Positions 50,526-60,541 of a stretch of DNA of 64,000 nt are shown here, piece by piece. The first letter of the stretch is position 1. Each line of letters opens with the position of its first letter. This DNA comes from Fictibacillus solisalsi (GTDB taxonomy: Bacteria; Bacillota; Bacilli; Bacillales; Fictibacillaceae), in NCBI RefSeq assembly GCF_900103485.1, contig NZ_FNHW01000001.1:1523418-1587417 (forward strand), in the 5' to 3' direction. The position numbers were made by a program, and so were the translations under genes. Under the pieces are notes generated by a model. That model saw only the letters and a list, made by a program, of their open reading frames with translations. It was not told the DNA's origin and did not search any database.

Positions 50526-52964
50526 CTACTCTTTGTTTTCCTCAGTTACAATCTTCCTCCAGACTTCAACCACTTCTCCGGAATCGCTGATGTCCACAAG
50601 ATAGGATCCGTTATTATACCGGTCTGCGTTCTTTAACTTTCCGGTCTCAACCGTTACTATACTTCCATTCTTTGTTTTTACGTCCAATGCGGCATCATTT
50701 TCTGAAAGTTCCACATCAACCACGCGATGCGGATTGCTCTTAAGCTCCCTCAGCATAACAAGGCCCCTTTTCGCTCTGGTTGATTTATCAAACTCCGTAA
50801 TCCGCATTTTCTTGATTGCCCCGCGGTGAGTAATCAGTACGAGTGATGCCTTTTCTTTATTCTTCAGTGATTTTCCGCTGACAACAAAATCTCCATCTTT
50901 CAGATTAATGCCTTTCACACCGGCTGCACGCTGTCCCACTACATTGATTTCGTTCTCATCGAACCATAATCCATATCCATAATGAGTAGCGATAAAAATA
51001 TCATCGTTTCCAGTAGTCAGCTGCACATCGACAACTTCATCCTCGCCCTTTACCTTCATGGCCATCAGCATTTTGTTGTAGCGCTGTGCTTTGTAGGAAG
51101 AGAGTTCCGTCTTTTTGGCCATTCCCTGCCTTGTAAAAAAGATGAGGTATTGATCATCTGTAAACTCTTTAATCGGCATAATCTTGATCAATTGTTCATC
51201 CCGGTCAAACCCGACCATGTTCGCCAAATGCTGGCCCATGTCTTTCCACCGGGCTTCATGAAGTTCATAAACCGGCATATAAATGTAATTTCCTTTGTTG
51301 GTGAACATCAACAACGTATCCGTTGTGTTTAATTGTTCAGCCAAGAGAAGACGGTCTGTATCTTTCATGCCAGGCGCCTCACCGTTGGAAGCGGAATATG
51401 AACGAAGAGAAGAACGCTTGGAATATCCGTCTTTTGTTACAGTAACCATCACATCCTCAGATGGAATCATCACTTCCATATTGATTTTGATCTCTTCGAT
51501 TTCGTCTTCAATGACCGTTCGGCGTTCATCTGCATACTTCTTTTTGATTTCTGCCATCTCTTTTTTAATAACGTTGAACAGTTTCTTCTCACTGTTCAAA
51601 ATACCTGTCAAATGAGCGATTTTCTTCTCAAGCTCTTTTGCTTCTTTTTCAAGGGTTGTCACATCGGTATTGGTCAATCTGTACAATTGCAAGGTCACGA
51701 TGGCTTCTGATTGCGCCTCCGTGAAGTCATATTGCTGTATCAAATTGTTTTTTGCATCTCTTTTATCCTTGGAACCGCGGATAATCCGGATCACTTCGTC
51801 CAGAATGGATATAGCTTTAATGAGCCCTTCCACCACATGCTGCCGCTCATTGGCTTTGTTGAGATCATACTGTGAACGTTTGGTCACAACTTCCTTTTGG
51901 TGTTCGATATAAGCTGAAATGATATGCTTTAGGCCCATCAGCTTCGGTGTCTTATTATGAATCGCCACCATGTTGTAGTTATAGGAAACTTGCAGGTCCG
52001 TATTTTTGAAAAGATACGCCAGCACACCTTCAGCATGGGCTTCTTTCTTCAGTTCAATAACGATTCTCATTCCGGTTCGGTCCGTTTCGTCCCTTACTTC
52101 AGCAATCCCTTCAACCTTCTTGTCCAGGCGAAGTTCATCAATTCGTTTGACGAGGTTCGCTTTATTGATTTCATATGGAATTTCCGTAATCCTGATCTGC
52201 TGCCGTCCGCCTTTAATTTCCTCGATCTCTGTTTTCGCACGCACGATGACTCGTCCTTTTCCTGTTTCAAAGGCTTTACGAATCCCTTCCTTGCCTTGCA
52301 CAATACCGCCAGTCGGAAAATCAGGCCCTTTGATGACCGTCATCAATTCATCAAGCGAAACATCCGGGTTCTCAATCTGCATCGTAACAGCATCGATCAC
52401 CTCACCCAGGTGATGGGGAGGAATATCGGTTGCATAACCTGCTGAGATCCCTGTAGACCCATTGACCAAAAGGTTCGGATATCTTGCTGGCAAAACGACC
52501 GGCTCTTCTATCGTATCATCAAAGTTCGGTGCGAATTCCACCGTGTTCTTTTCGATATCACGAAGCAGTTCTGAAGCAATGGAGGATAGGCGCGCCTCTG
52601 TATACCGCATAGCGGCCGCCGGATCACCGTCAACACTTCCGTTGTTTCCGTGCATCTGAATCAGCACATTTCTTACTTTCCAGTCCTGGCTCATCCTTAC
52701 CATCGCTTCATAAACAGATGAATCCCCATGCGGATGGTAGTTGCCGATGACGTTTCCGACGGTTTTTGCCGATTTCCGGTACGGTTTTTCAGCTGTATTT
52801 CCTTCCTGGAACATCGCATATAAAATGCGGCGCTGTACCGGTTTCAAACCATCCCTGGCATCAGGTAGGGCACGGTCCTGAATGATATATTTACTGTAAC
52901 GCCCAAAGCGGTCGCCAATCACCTCTTCGAGCGGAAGATCCATAAAACGTTCTAATAATGACAA
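50526..52964 (-). CDS. parC: DNA topoisomerase IV subunit A
   Basis: An 812-residue type IIA topoisomerase subunit. It has the quinolone-resistance region [17 protein letters not shown] with Ser-Ser and Glu at the wild-type positions near 82-86, the catalytic Tyr 121 in [12 protein letters not shown] and a C-terminal beta-pinwheel domain without the GyrA box (QRRGGKG), which separates it from GyrA. Start is TTG, eight bases after GAGGAGG. Three bases separate it from parE. With ParE it decatenates daughter chromosomes. Confidence 0.97.
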   Translation of the reverse strand: MSLLERFMDLPLEEVIGDRFGRYSKYIIQDRALPDARDGLKPVQRRILYAMFQEGNTAEKPYRKSAKTVGNVIGNYHPHGDSSVYEAMVRMSQDWKVRNVLIQMHGNNGSVDGDPAAAMRYTEARLSSIASELLRDIEKNTVEFAPNFDDTIEEPVVLPARYPNLLVNGSTGISAGYATDIPPHHLGEVIDAVTMQIENPDVSLDELMTVIKGPDFPTGGIVQGKEGIRKAFETGKGRVIVRAKTEIEEIKGGRQQIRITEIPYEINKANLVKRIDELRLDKKVEGIAEVRDETDRTGMRIVIELKKEAHAEGVLAYLFKNTDLQVSYNYNMVAIHNKTPKLMGLKHIISAYIEHQKEVVTKRSQYDLNKANERQHVVEGLIKAISILDEVIRIIRGSKDKRDAKNNLIQQYDFTEAQSEAIVTLQLYRLTNTDVTTLEKEAKELEKKIAHLTGILNSEKKLFNVIKKEMAEIKKKYADERRTVIEDEIEEIKINMEVMIPSEDVMVTVTKDGYSKRSSLRSYSASNGEAPGMKDTDRLLLAEQLNTTDTLLMFTNKGNYIYMPVYELHEARWKDMGQHLANMVGFDRDEQLIKIMPIKEFTDDQYLIFFTRQGMAKKTELSSYKAQRYNKMLMAMKVKGEDEVVDVQLTTGNDDIFIATHYGYGLWFDENEINVVGQRAAGVKGINLKDGDFVVSGKSLKNKEKASLVLITHRGAIKKMRITEFDKSTRAKRGLVMLRELKSNPHRVVDVELSENDAALDVKTKNGSIVTVETGKLKNADRYNNGSYLVDISDSGEVVEVWRKIVTEENKE

Positions 52965-52967
52965 AAT

Positions 52968-54941
52968 CTAAACCTCCTCAGGATACTGATCTGATAAGTT
53001 TTCGTTATCAAGAATGTTGGTATCCTCATTTAAACCAAATTCGACATGCTCTTCGATCCATTTTCTGCGGGGCTCTACTTTATCTCCCATCAGAACTGAG
53101 ACCCGCTTTTCTGCACGGGCCGCATCATCGATTTTCACCCTGATCAATGTTCGGGTTTCAGGATCCATCGTAGTCTCCCACAGCTGATCGGCGTTCATCT
53201 CGCCGAGACCTTTATAGCGCTGGATGATATAGCCTTTTCCAACCTTCTTTTGTGCTTCTTTCAGCTCATCATCATCCCATGCATATTCAATGATCTCTTT
53301 CTTTCCGCTTCCCTTGCTAACTTTGTACAAGGGCGGAAGAGCGATATACACACGGCCGCTTTCAATGAGCGGCTTCATGTAACGGTAGAAGAACGTCAGA
53401 AGCAGCACCTGAATATGGGCTCCGTCCGTATCCGCATCCGTCATGATGATGACTTTTTCGTAATTCAAGTCCTTTTCAGTAAAATCAGACCCTACACCAG
53501 CACCCAACGCGTGGATAATGGTATTGATTTCTTCATTTTTGAAAATATCAGCAAGTTTTGCTTTTTCCGTGTTGATGACTTTACCACGAAGCGGAAGAAT
53601 CGCCTGAAAACGGCGGTCCCTTCCTTGCTTGGCTGATCCTCCGGCAGAATCGCCCTCCACGAGATAGAGCTCATTTTTAGCTGGATTTCTGGAGGTAGCC
53701 GGTGTTAACTTTCCGCTAAGCATCGTTTCCTTCCGCTTATTTTTTTTGCCGTTACGCGCATCTTCCCTGGCCTTGCGGGCCGCCTCACGTGCCTGGGCCG
53801 CTTTCACAGCCTTTCGGATGAGCATCTCAGCCGTTTGCGGATTTTCCTCGAGGAAGTAGGAAAGATGGCCGGAAACAACACTGTCTACACTCGAGCGTGC
53901 ATCACTGCTTCCGAGCTTGCTTTTCGTCTGCCCTTCAAACTGAAGTTTTTCCTCCGGTATCCGTACGGAAACAATAGCGGTTAAGCCTTCACGTATATCT
54001 GAACCGTCCAGGTTTTTATCTCGTTCCTTTAAAAGGGAAACTTTTCTTGCATAATCGTTCATGATCCGGGTGATGGCAGTCTTTGCTCCGGATTCATGCG
54101 TTCCGCCATCCTTTGTCCGGACGTTATTTACAAAAGAGAGGACATTTTCGGCATATCCGTCATTAAATTGAAACGCAAAGTCGACCTCGATATCATTTTG
54201 GTCACCTTCAAAACTGACCACCGGATGGAGAACATCTTTATCTTCATTCAAGTAGCCGACAAAAGCTTCCAAGCCAGTATCATACTGAAAGCTCTCACTC
54301 TCGCCGCTTCGTTTGTCACTGAGCTCGATTTTTACCCCTTTTAAAAGGAAAGCTGCTTCTCTCAGGCGTTCCCTTAACGTTTCATAATTGTAGTTGGTGG
54401 TACTGAAAATGGCTGGATCCGGCTTAAAGTGGATGATGGTACCCGTTTTCCTTGTGGTACCTATTTCTTCAAGTGTAGTTACCGGCTTTCCGCCAAACTC
54501 AAAACGCTGCTGATAAATAGTACCGTTTCTGTGAATCGTCACCTCAAGCCATTCAGACAGCGCGTTAACGACGGATGCTCCAACACCATGCAGTCCGCCG
54601 GATGTCTTATAGCCTCCCTGGCCAAACTTTCCTCCCGCATGAAGCACAGTCAGGATGACTTCCGGTGTTGGTTTCCCCATTTTGTGCATCCCCGTTGGCA
54701 TGCCACGTCCTTCGTCACGAACACTTATACTATTATCTTTATGTATCGTGACGTATATATTGTTGCCGTGCCCAGCAAGTGCTTCATCGACGGCATTATC
54801 TACGATTTCATAAACGAGATGATGCAGCCCGCGGCTGTCTGTGCTCCCGATATACATCCCGGGTCGCTTCCGGACCGCTTCCAGGCCTTCTAATACCTGA
54901 ATGGCGTCATCGTTGTAATCTAAATGTGGTTTACTAGCCAA
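52968..54941 (-). CDS. parE: DNA topoisomerase IV subunit B
   Basis: A 657-residue ATPase subunit: GHKL domain (EAVRKRPGMYIGSTDSRGLHHL; VRDEGRGMPTGMH), transducer, and Toprim domain with EGDSAGGSAKQGRDR and DADTDGAHIQ. TTG 54941 is eight bases after GGGAG and gives the family N-terminus (ASKPHLDYNDDAIQVLEGLE); the ATG at 54965 adds eight unlike residues. The downstream parC start is almost contiguous. Preceded by yneT as in Bacillus subtilis. Confidence 0.97.
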   Translation of the reverse strand: MASKPHLDYNDDAIQVLEGLEAVRKRPGMYIGSTDSRGLHHLVYEIVDNAVDEALAGHGNNIYVTIHKDNSISVRDEGRGMPTGMHKMGKPTPEVILTVLHAGGKFGQGGYKTSGGLHGVGASVVNALSEWLEVTIHRNGTIYQQRFEFGGKPVTTLEEIGTTRKTGTIIHFKPDPAIFSTTNYNYETLRERLREAAFLLKGVKIELSDKRSGESESFQYDTGLEAFVGYLNEDKDVLHPVVSFEGDQNDIEVDFAFQFNDGYAENVLSFVNNVRTKDGGTHESGAKTAITRIMNDYARKVSLLKERDKNLDGSDIREGLTAIVSVRIPEEKLQFEGQTKSKLGSSDARSSVDSVVSGHLSYFLEENPQTAEMLIRKAVKAAQAREAARKAREDARNGKKNKRKETMLSGKLTPATSRNPAKNELYLVEGDSAGGSAKQGRDRRFQAILPLRGKVINTEKAKLADIFKNEEINTIIHALGAGVGSDFTEKDLNYEKVIIMTDADTDGAHIQVLLLTFFYRYMKPLIESGRVYIALPPLYKVSKGSGKKEIIEYAWDDDELKEAQKKVGKGYIIQRYKGLGEMNADQLWETTMDPETRTLIRVKIDDAARAEKRVSVLMGDKVEPRRKWIEEHVEFGLNEDTNILDNENLSDQYPEEV

Positions 54942-55081
54942 AACACTTTCTCCCTTCAAAAACATACAATAAACTAATCATACCAGAACGTTTGTTTCTA
55001 TTCCAGAAATCAAAAATAAGTACACCGCTTTCTATTTTATCTTTTCTGCTTCAATCGTGCAAAAACCTTTTGGACTTATAT

Positions 55082-55110
55082 AAAAAACCACCCCATCGTA
55101 ACGGGTGGTT
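55082..55110 (-). terminator. Terminator of yneT
   Basis: AACCACCC / GGGTGGTT around nine bases with TTTTTT on the minus strand; parE must therefore have its own promoter within 54942-55081. Confidence 0.87.
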
Positions 55111-55115
55111 AAGAC

Positions 55116-55532
55116 TTATCTGGCTAGCCTGGCGTACTCTACTTTGATGCATTTATCCATGATGGAAATTACATTGTGTTCTTTCAAATAGTCATAAGCT
55201 TCGTCATTGGCAAGACCGAGCTGTGCCCAAAAAATATCGGCTCCAATCGCTACGGTATCCTTTGCCACTTCGGGTAAATACTCACTTCGGCGAAACACGT
55301 TTACAATATCCACATGGCCTTCAATGTCCTGCAAGGTTTTCACAGCCTTAATCCCGAACACTTCATCCACGGTTGGATTGACAGGAATGATTTCATAACC
55401 GGCATCTCTCATAACGGAGCTGACCATGTAGGAAGTTTTCATGGGATTGTCCGACAGCCCTACAACAGCGATCCTTTTTTTGTTTTTTAGAATGTCCCTG
55501 ATTTCATCATTGGTTGGATTTTCAAACCGCAT
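55116..55532 (-). CDS. yneT: CoA-binding protein YneT
   Basis: A 138-residue Rossmann-fold protein of the CoA_binding_2 family: KNKKRIAVVGLSDNPMKTSYMV near 12-33 and YEIIPVNPTVDEVFGIKA, then VDIVNVFRRSEYLPEV. Binds CoA in vitro in relatives; physiological role unclear. ATG 55532 follows GGGGGAG; the frame from 55553 runs through that site. Gene order yneT-parE-parC is conserved. Confidence 0.93.
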   Translation of the reverse strand: MRFENPTNDEIRDILKNKKRIAVVGLSDNPMKTSYMVSSVMRDAGYEIIPVNPTVDEVFGIKAVKTLQDIEGHVDIVNVFRRSEYLPEVAKDTVAIGADIFWAQLGLANDEAYDYLKEHNVISIMDKCIKVEYARLAR

Positions 55533-55634
55533 TCTCTTCTCCCCCTTAAACATAAAAGTTTATATTAAAAACCAATATAACAAAATTCATTTGTTACCTT
55601 ATATATCGACTGAAATCCGACTTTTCAAACACAT

Positions 55635-55719
55635 AAAAAAGCCGTCCCATGATGAGTTGGGCCTTTTCGGTGGAAAGAATTAACCGAAAAGCTCCAAGCC
55701 CCTTCGGGATTCCGGCTTT
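55635..55719 (-). terminator. Branched terminator or structured RNA after ypwA
   Basis: Minus strand: outer stem AAAGCCG / CGGCTTT encloses a CCC-GAAG-GGG hairpin, a GCTTTTCGGT / ACCGAAAAGGC hairpin and a CCC/GGG hairpin, then TTTTTT. It begins eight bases after the ypwA stop. The cloverleaf-like branching is more than termination needs. Confidence 0.6.
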
Positions 55720-55726
55720 CGTGGAA

Positions 55727-57244
55727 TCATTTAAGTGAGTAAATGGAAGAATATTTTTCCTCAAAGTAACGGATCAAATAATCAGGATTCAATCCCTCAC
55801 CCGTTACATCCTGAAGAATTTCCATTGGCTTTTTCATTTTTCCATATTGATGAATATTTCGGCTCAACCATTCCTGAATCGGCTTAAGCTCTCCTTTTTC
55901 GATCAGCTCATCAAATTCAGGAAGATCCCGCAGCATGGCCTGTTTCAATTGGGCTGCATAAATGTAGCCGAGTGCATAGGACGGAAAATAACCAAAGCTT
56001 CCTCCGGACCAGTGAACATCCTGCAGCACGCCTTGACTGTCATTTTCTGGTGTAACTCCTAAGTATTCCTTCATTTTCTCATTCCAGATGCGAGGCAGAT
56101 CCTTCACTTCAATTTCATCATTAAACAATCCTTTTTCAATTTCATAACGGACAATGATATGCAGTGCATATGTCATCTCGTCCGCTTCGATTCGAATGAA
56201 AGAAGGCTCCACGATATTAATGGCTTTATAAAAGGCATCAAGATCAACATGGTCAAACTGGCTGCCGGCTATTTTTTTGAGAGAAGCATAATGGTGCTTC
56301 CAGAACCCGCGGTTCCGGCCCACGAAATTTTCCCAGAACAGTGACTGTGACTCGTGAATCCCCATGGACGTGCCAGTACTGAGCGGAGTACCGACCAGGT
56401 CTTCTGAAAGGTTTTGTTCATACAGAGCATGTCCGCCCTCATGAATGGTCCCAAACACAGCTGTTCTGAAATCATTTTCTACATAACGGGTCGTTACGCG
56501 CACGTCACCTGGATTTAACCCGATCGCAAATGGATGAACCGTTTCATCCAGACGGCCAGCCTGAAAATCATAGCCCATCTCTTTCAATACCTGAAGGCTG
56601 AATTTCTTTTGCTTTTCTTTGGAAAATTGTTCAAAAAGAAAAGAAGTTTCCGGCTTTCCTGCTTCTGTTATTTTTTGCAGCAGGGGAACAATGCGGTCGC
56701 GCAGTTTGGAGAATGTGGCATCAATAATTTCAACGGATACACCAGGCTCATACATATCCAAAAGGGTATTGTATTTGTTGCCCTCATATCCCCAATAACC
56801 GATAAAACGCTTATTGAATTCCACAAGCTTCTCCAAATAAGGCTGGAACATGGCAAAATCAGACTGTTCTCTCGCTTCTTCCCATACACTTTCTGCTTTC
56901 GACTGCAAGATCACATACTCTTTGAATTCTTCCGGAGGAATTTTTGCATTTCGTTCATATTCTTTTTTGACTTCCTCAAGTGTCTTTTTGGTTACCTCAG
57001 ACAACGAGCTGTACACCTGCTCATGAGATAATTCATCTATGTAAGATTTCATTTGTTCTGAAGTGGACATGGAAAACACATCAGCGGATAGTGTGCCAAT
57101 GACTTCCGAACGCTGGCTGACACCCTTTTTGGGAGCTCCTGTGCGAAGATCCCAATACATCAGGCCTATCGCCTCATTCAAATGCGTCATCTTTTTTACA
57201 TACTCTAAAAATTCCTTCTCCACTGTTTGCAAGATTTTTGACAT
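55727..57244 (-). CDS. ypwA: Carboxypeptidase Taq, M32 family metallopeptidase
   Basis: A 505-residue zinc carboxypeptidase. HEXXH motif in GTIHEGGHALYEQN near 268, MGIHESQSLFWEN near 297 (distal Glu), and RIEADEMTYALHII near 350. Removes C-terminal residues (not Pro) in the cytoplasm. GAGAGGAAG precedes the ATG. In Bacillus subtilis ypwA lies in the same neighbourhood as ypsC. Confidence 0.96.
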   Translation of the reverse strand: MSKILQTVEKEFLEYVKKMTHLNEAIGLMYWDLRTGAPKKGVSQRSEVIGTLSADVFSMSTSEQMKSYIDELSHEQVYSSLSEVTKKTLEEVKKEYERNAKIPPEEFKEYVILQSKAESVWEEAREQSDFAMFQPYLEKLVEFNKRFIGYWGYEGNKYNTLLDMYEPGVSVEIIDATFSKLRDRIVPLLQKITEAGKPETSFLFEQFSKEKQKKFSLQVLKEMGYDFQAGRLDETVHPFAIGLNPGDVRVTTRYVENDFRTAVFGTIHEGGHALYEQNLSEDLVGTPLSTGTSMGIHESQSLFWENFVGRNRGFWKHHYASLKKIAGSQFDHVDLDAFYKAINIVEPSFIRIEADEMTYALHIIVRYEIEKGLFNDEIEVKDLPRIWNEKMKEYLGVTPENDSQGVLQDVHWSGGSFGYFPSYALGYIYAAQLKQAMLRDLPEFDELIEKGELKPIQEWLSRNIHQYGKMKKPMEILQDVTGEGLNPDYLIRYFEEKYSSIYSLK

Positions 57245-57324
57245 TCTTTTCTTCCTCTCTATATCTAAGTAGACTGACTATACCATTCTTACTATTCGCC
57301 GGAAAATAAAAAACTCCTTCTACA

Positions 57325-57350
57325 GTAAAAAACAGCCCGTCTGGACTGTT
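57325..57350 (-). terminator. Terminator of the small gene at 57364
   Basis: AAAACAG / CTGTTTT around ten bases, T run on the minus strand. Confidence 0.7.
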
Positions 57351-57363
57351 TTCTCCCTGTGTA

Positions 57364-57558
57364 TTAATGCAATCGTTCCATGTATGCCGATACGCCGTGT
57401 TCTCCACGGATGCCAAATTCGAAGTATAGTGCCTGTTTCAGTGCATCGTCAGCTTCGATTAATGCCTGACCATAAGGTTCACCATGCTTTTCGGACAGAG
57501 TCTTGATGGTCTCGTAAGCATGCATCAGCTGAAGAATGTAATCCGCTTTCCGGTCCAT
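57364..57558 (-). CDS. Small uncharacterised protein
   Basis: A 64-residue soluble protein (MDRKADYILQLMHAYETIKT…ALIEADDALKQALYFEFGIRG). ATG 57558 lies six bases after AGAGGTG; the first ATG of the frame at 57603 follows only a weak GGGATG and would add 15 residues. Helical, no Cys. Family not recognised. It lies 57 bases after the ypsC stop and may be co-transcribed with it. Confidence 0.7.
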   Translation of the reverse strand: MDRKADYILQLMHAYETIKTLSEKHGEPYGQALIEADDALKQALYFEFGIRGEHGVSAYMERLH

Positions 57559-57615
57559 TTCCATCACCTCTGTAACAGTATGGACCAATAACGGCTTCTT
57601 CATGACATCCCGTCT

Positions 57616-58752
57616 TTAGTTTCTTGGCGGCCTTTTGCCAAAATACTGGTAGTAATCGGTTTTAATATGGCCGTTATAAAGCTTTCGCTTCTTGGTAGCA
57701 GGTTTTCCGTAAAGCTGCTCAAAATGTTCATTGGAGGTGATAACATAAACCGACCAAGTGCCGAGCGGCCGGAACACATTACCCATGTCACGGTAAAGCT
57801 GTTTCACTTCTTCCTTCTCGCCAATCCTCTCACCGTACGGCGGATTTGAAATGACATACCCGTACTCTTTCCTTGTGGTAAAATCCCTAACCTGCATTTG
57901 CTTGAACGTTATAAAATCACCGAATCCCGCTTCCTCTGCATTATTAATGGAAAGCTCAATCATCTTGTGGTCAATGTCTGACCCCTGGATATCCAGCGGT
58001 GTATCATATTTCGCCAAGTCGTTTGCTTCTTCAACGGCCCTGTACCAAACCTTCTTATCAATCCACGACCATTCTTCGGATGCAAATTCCCGGTTCAGCC
58101 CCGGCGCAACGTTCTGGCCGATCATGGCCGCTTCAATAGGGATGGTTCCTGAACCACAAAACGGGTCTACAAACGGCTTATCCGGGGTCCAGTTGGTCAA
58201 TTTAATCAGGGCTGAAGCCATCGTTTCTTTGAGCGGTGCTTCACTGTGAAGCGCGCGGTATCCCCTTTTATGCAGTCCGGTTCCACTCGTGTCAATCGTC
58301 AGTGTAGCAACGTCCTTTAATAGAGCAACTTCGATCCGGTAAAGGGCACCATCTTCCGGAAACCAGGTTTCTCTCTGATAGGCGCTTTTCATTTGGTCCA
58401 CGACTGCTTTTTTTACAATCGCCTGACAGTCAGGAACACTGAAGAGCTTGGACTTTACCGATTTGCCGATCACCGGAAATTCGCCGTTCTCCGGGATAAA
58501 ATCAGACCAGGGAAGCGCCTTCGTCTGTTCAAACAATTCATCAAACGTTTCTGCTCTAAACTCACCAACTAAAAGCTTTACGCGGTCGGCTGTCCTCAGC
58601 CAAAGATTGGAACGGCAAAGGGCGGATTCGTCACCTTTAAAGATCACCTTTCCGTTTTCGACTTTTACATCCTCAAAGCCAAGGTCTCTCACCTCATGGG
58701 CAACGAGGGATTCCAGTCCCATAGCTGCCGTCGCAATATACGTTAAACTCAT
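57616..58752 (-). CDS. ypsC: THUMP-domain 23S rRNA guanine-N2 methyltransferase, RlmL-like YpsC
   Basis: A 378-residue methyltransferase. N-terminal THUMP RNA-binding domain (residues about 45-155), then the class I methylase: PFVDPFCGSGTIPIEAAMIG near 191-210 (SAM motif I) and the catalytic VISNPPYGERIG near 300, an N-P-P-Y motif for amino-group methylation. Predicted to modify guanine in 23S rRNA. AAGGAG precedes the ATG. Synteny with rnpB-gpsB supports the name. Confidence 0.95.
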   Translation of the reverse strand: MSLTYIATAAMGLESLVAHEVRDLGFEDVKVENGKVIFKGDESALCRSNLWLRTADRVKLLVGEFRAETFDELFEQTKALPWSDFIPENGEFPVIGKSVKSKLFSVPDCQAIVKKAVVDQMKSAYQRETWFPEDGALYRIEVALLKDVATLTIDTSGTGLHKRGYRALHSEAPLKETMASALIKLTNWTPDKPFVDPFCGSGTIPIEAAMIGQNVAPGLNREFASEEWSWIDKKVWYRAVEEANDLAKYDTPLDIQGSDIDHKMIELSINNAEEAGFGDFITFKQMQVRDFTTRKEYGYVISNPPYGERIGEKEEVKQLYRDMGNVFRPLGTWSVYVITSNEHFEQLYGKPATKKRKLYNGHIKTDYYQYFGKRPPRN

Positions 58753-58811
58753 AAGAGGTCTCCTTATGTTTGATTTTCCACTACTAATATACCCTAAATT
58801 TCTTATGTAAA

Positions 58812-58836
58812 AATAAAAAGGCCTCTAGGGCCCTCT
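58812..58836 (-). terminator. Terminator of rnpB
   Basis: AGGGCC-CTAGA-GGCCT hairpin followed by TTTTTATTTT on the minus strand. Confidence 0.7.
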
Positions 58837-58847
58837 CGTTTGTTAAG

Positions 58848-59260
58848 TGTCACCAATAACGTTCTGTAAGCCATGTTCTGTTCCATTGTACTGCATGCGG
58901 CTGCCGCCTCGTACTCCGGTGGTAATCATCTATCTCCAGATGGCTTTAACATCTGTTCTTCTTTGCGTTCAATTCCGCAAAGAAAACTCCCCTACCATAA
59001 TTTGGGTTTCTCGCTCGTGGGGTTTACCGCGTTCCACTCTTTCCGTTTCCGAAAAGACTACGTCACTGTGGCACTTTAAAGGTAGTGTCACCATATCCAA
59101 AGGACTTAGGTGAGTTCCCTGCCGTTAATCCAGTCGAAACCAGAATACCCTGGCTTATCGTTTCGCCAGGCACGAACACTACGGCCATCGCAGACCGTGC
59201 GAGCATGGACTTTCCTCAACATCTTTAAAAAGATGCCGCGATTACCCGAACGTTATTAGT
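58848..59260 (-). ncRNA. rnpB: RNase P RNA, Bacillus type B
   Basis: The minus strand starts near AACGTTCGGGTAATCGC and has the universal GAGGAAAGTCCATGCTCGCAC, GTGCCACAGTGACG, GGAACGCGGTAAACCCC and GAGCGAGAAACCCAAAT blocks. It ends with AACATGGCTTACAGAACGTT. About 410 nt, as expected. It cleaves the 5' leader of tRNA precursors. Ends are approximate. Located between gpsB and ypsC as in Bacillus subtilis. Confidence 0.97.
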
Positions 59261-59332
59261 TTGTAATTTATCAAAGCAGAATTCAGTATAACAGGATACG
59301 CTTTAAAAATCAAATGGATAATAATAACTGAA

Positions 59333-59641
59333 TCAATCGTATAACTTGCTTCCGAATACGTGCTTCTCAAGGTTCGATAAACGCTGAAGAATATCAGAAT
59401 TGATATTCATTGATGAAGTAGGAACTCTTCTTGTCTGTTCAGAAGAATTCTGAACCTCTTTTCGCAGACGGTTGTTTTCCTGAATAACTTTGTCAAATTC
59501 TTTTTGGAAGTTCTCATAGTCCTTAATGATCAAATCAAGAAACTTATCAACTTCATCCTGATCATAACCTCTGAATCCTTGTTTAAAATCTTTTTCCAGA
59601 ATTTCCTTCGCTGTTAAATTCAATCGCTTTTCACCATTCAC
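59333..59641 (-). CDS. gpsB: Cell division protein GpsB
   Basis: A 102-residue DivIVA-family coiled-coil protein: LTAKEILEKDFKQGFRGYDQ (membrane-binding N-domain with R-G-Y), EVDKFLDLIIKDYENFQKEF coiled coil, and the hexamerising tail ILQRLSNLEKHVFGSKLYD. It links penicillin-binding protein 1 to the divisome. GTG 59641 lies six bases after GAGGTG; the GTG at 59650 is part of that site. Confidence 0.97.
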   Translation of the reverse strand: MNGEKRLNLTAKEILEKDFKQGFRGYDQDEVDKFLDLIIKDYENFQKEFDKVIQENNRLRKEVQNSSEQTRRVPTSSMNINSDILQRLSNLEKHVFGSKLYD

Positions 59642-59824
59642 TGGTCTCACCTCAATATTTAGCTTCTTTTCATTTATACTTTACGGTATAAAGCTTTTGC
59701 TTCACACTTGTAAAGCTTAAAACACCGTTGCATCCCATATTGAACGACTTGCAAATACACTAATCTAGCCTATATTTTTTCAAATGTTATAGAAAAAGTC
59801 AATTTCTATTCTCAGCGGCTTGCT

Positions 59825-60397
59825 TCATTCCCAAAACTGCCCTTTCTGATCCTGCTCATCCTGATAAATCAGTTCAAGGTCATACGGTGTGATATATAGT
59901 ATTTCGTAGGAAGGGTCTTTTTCTTGCCTGCGCCTGGCCGGTTCAAGGTAAAAACGGGGCGTCCCTGGCGTATCTTCATCGTATAAGACAAGCATGCCAT
60001 CCGTTTTCTCCACGAGAAACCCGTTTTTTGCAGCAAGCTGCTTGGGACTGAAATACGTCTTATTGGAAATTGATTCTACAAAATCAGCCTGCGCGAGGAG
60101 AGAATGATACTGCTCCTGCCGGCCCTCATTCCAGTTTGCTTCCTGCTCCAGAAAAGGGGTAAGGACAGCCAATTTCAATTCTGGATAGCTTTCATTCCTT
60201 AGATCGACAACCACTTCTCCTGCCCAAATCTCCACTCCGGGCTGGCCGCTGATGATCACCCACTCCAGTCCTTCCTCGAGCAATGCGGTCAGCTGTTTTA
60301 CCAGCGCTTTTTTTATATAGTGTACCCCTGGATCTTTTTCTTTAAAAATCCCAAGTTCATGGGATTTATATCCAGTTACCAGCAGATTTTTTACCAT
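59825..60397 (-). CDS. ypsA: SLOG-domain protein YpsA (DUF1273)
   Basis: A 190-residue Rossmann-like protein: NLLVTGYKSHELGIF at the start, EWVIISGQPGVEIWAGEVVVD near 50-70 (the G-x-x-G-x-E nucleotide-binding loop of SLOG/LOG-like folds) and ALLAQADFVESIS. In Bacillus subtilis YpsA influences cell division and oxidative-stress survival. ATG 60397 follows AAAGGAG; the frame from 60442 has no ribosome binding site. Confidence 0.94.
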   Translation of the reverse strand: MVKNLLVTGYKSHELGIFKEKDPGVHYIKKALVKQLTALLEEGLEWVIISGQPGVEIWAGEVVVDLRNESYPELKLAVLTPFLEQEANWNEGRQEQYHSLLAQADFVESISNKTYFSPKQLAAKNGFLVEKTDGMLVLYDEDTPGTPRFYLEPARRRQEKDPSYEILYITPYDLELIYQDEQDQKGQFWE

Positions 60398-60425
60398 GAA
60401 CTTCTCCTTTTTTACTCCATATTTC

Positions 60426-60455
60426 AAAAAAGAACTAATCAAAAATGATTAGTTC
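60426..60455 (-). terminator. Terminator between the 27-residue gene and ypsA
   Basis: GAACTAATCA and TGATTAGTTC pair perfectly around a four-base loop; TTTTTT follows on the minus strand. It begins three bases after the stop of the small gene upstream. Confidence 0.85.
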
Positions 60456-60457
60456 CC

Positions 60458-60541
60458 TCACGTAGCATGACTTAATTCATTTGCAACAAAAAACGTCAAA
60501 CCCAAAACAAGAAAAAAAGCAAACACAACCCATTGCCTCAC
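60458..60541 (-). CDS. 27-residue single-helix membrane peptide
   Basis: GGAGAG, eight bases, GTG at 60539-60541, then RQWVVFAFFLVLGLTFFVAN and ELSHAT-TGA. It is one hydrophobic helix with a basic N-terminus. The perfect terminator immediately after the stop and the correctly spaced ribosome binding site argue for a real gene. In Bacillus subtilis cotD occupies about this position. No family recognised. Confidence 0.6.
   Translation of the reverse strand: MRQWVVFAFFLVLGLTFFVANELSHAT

Noticed and set aside
50526-54941. gyrA/gyrB reading of the topoisomerase genes
   Set aside because: The A subunit lacks the GyrA box, the B-A order with near-zero spacing and the neighbouring yneT are those of parE-parC.
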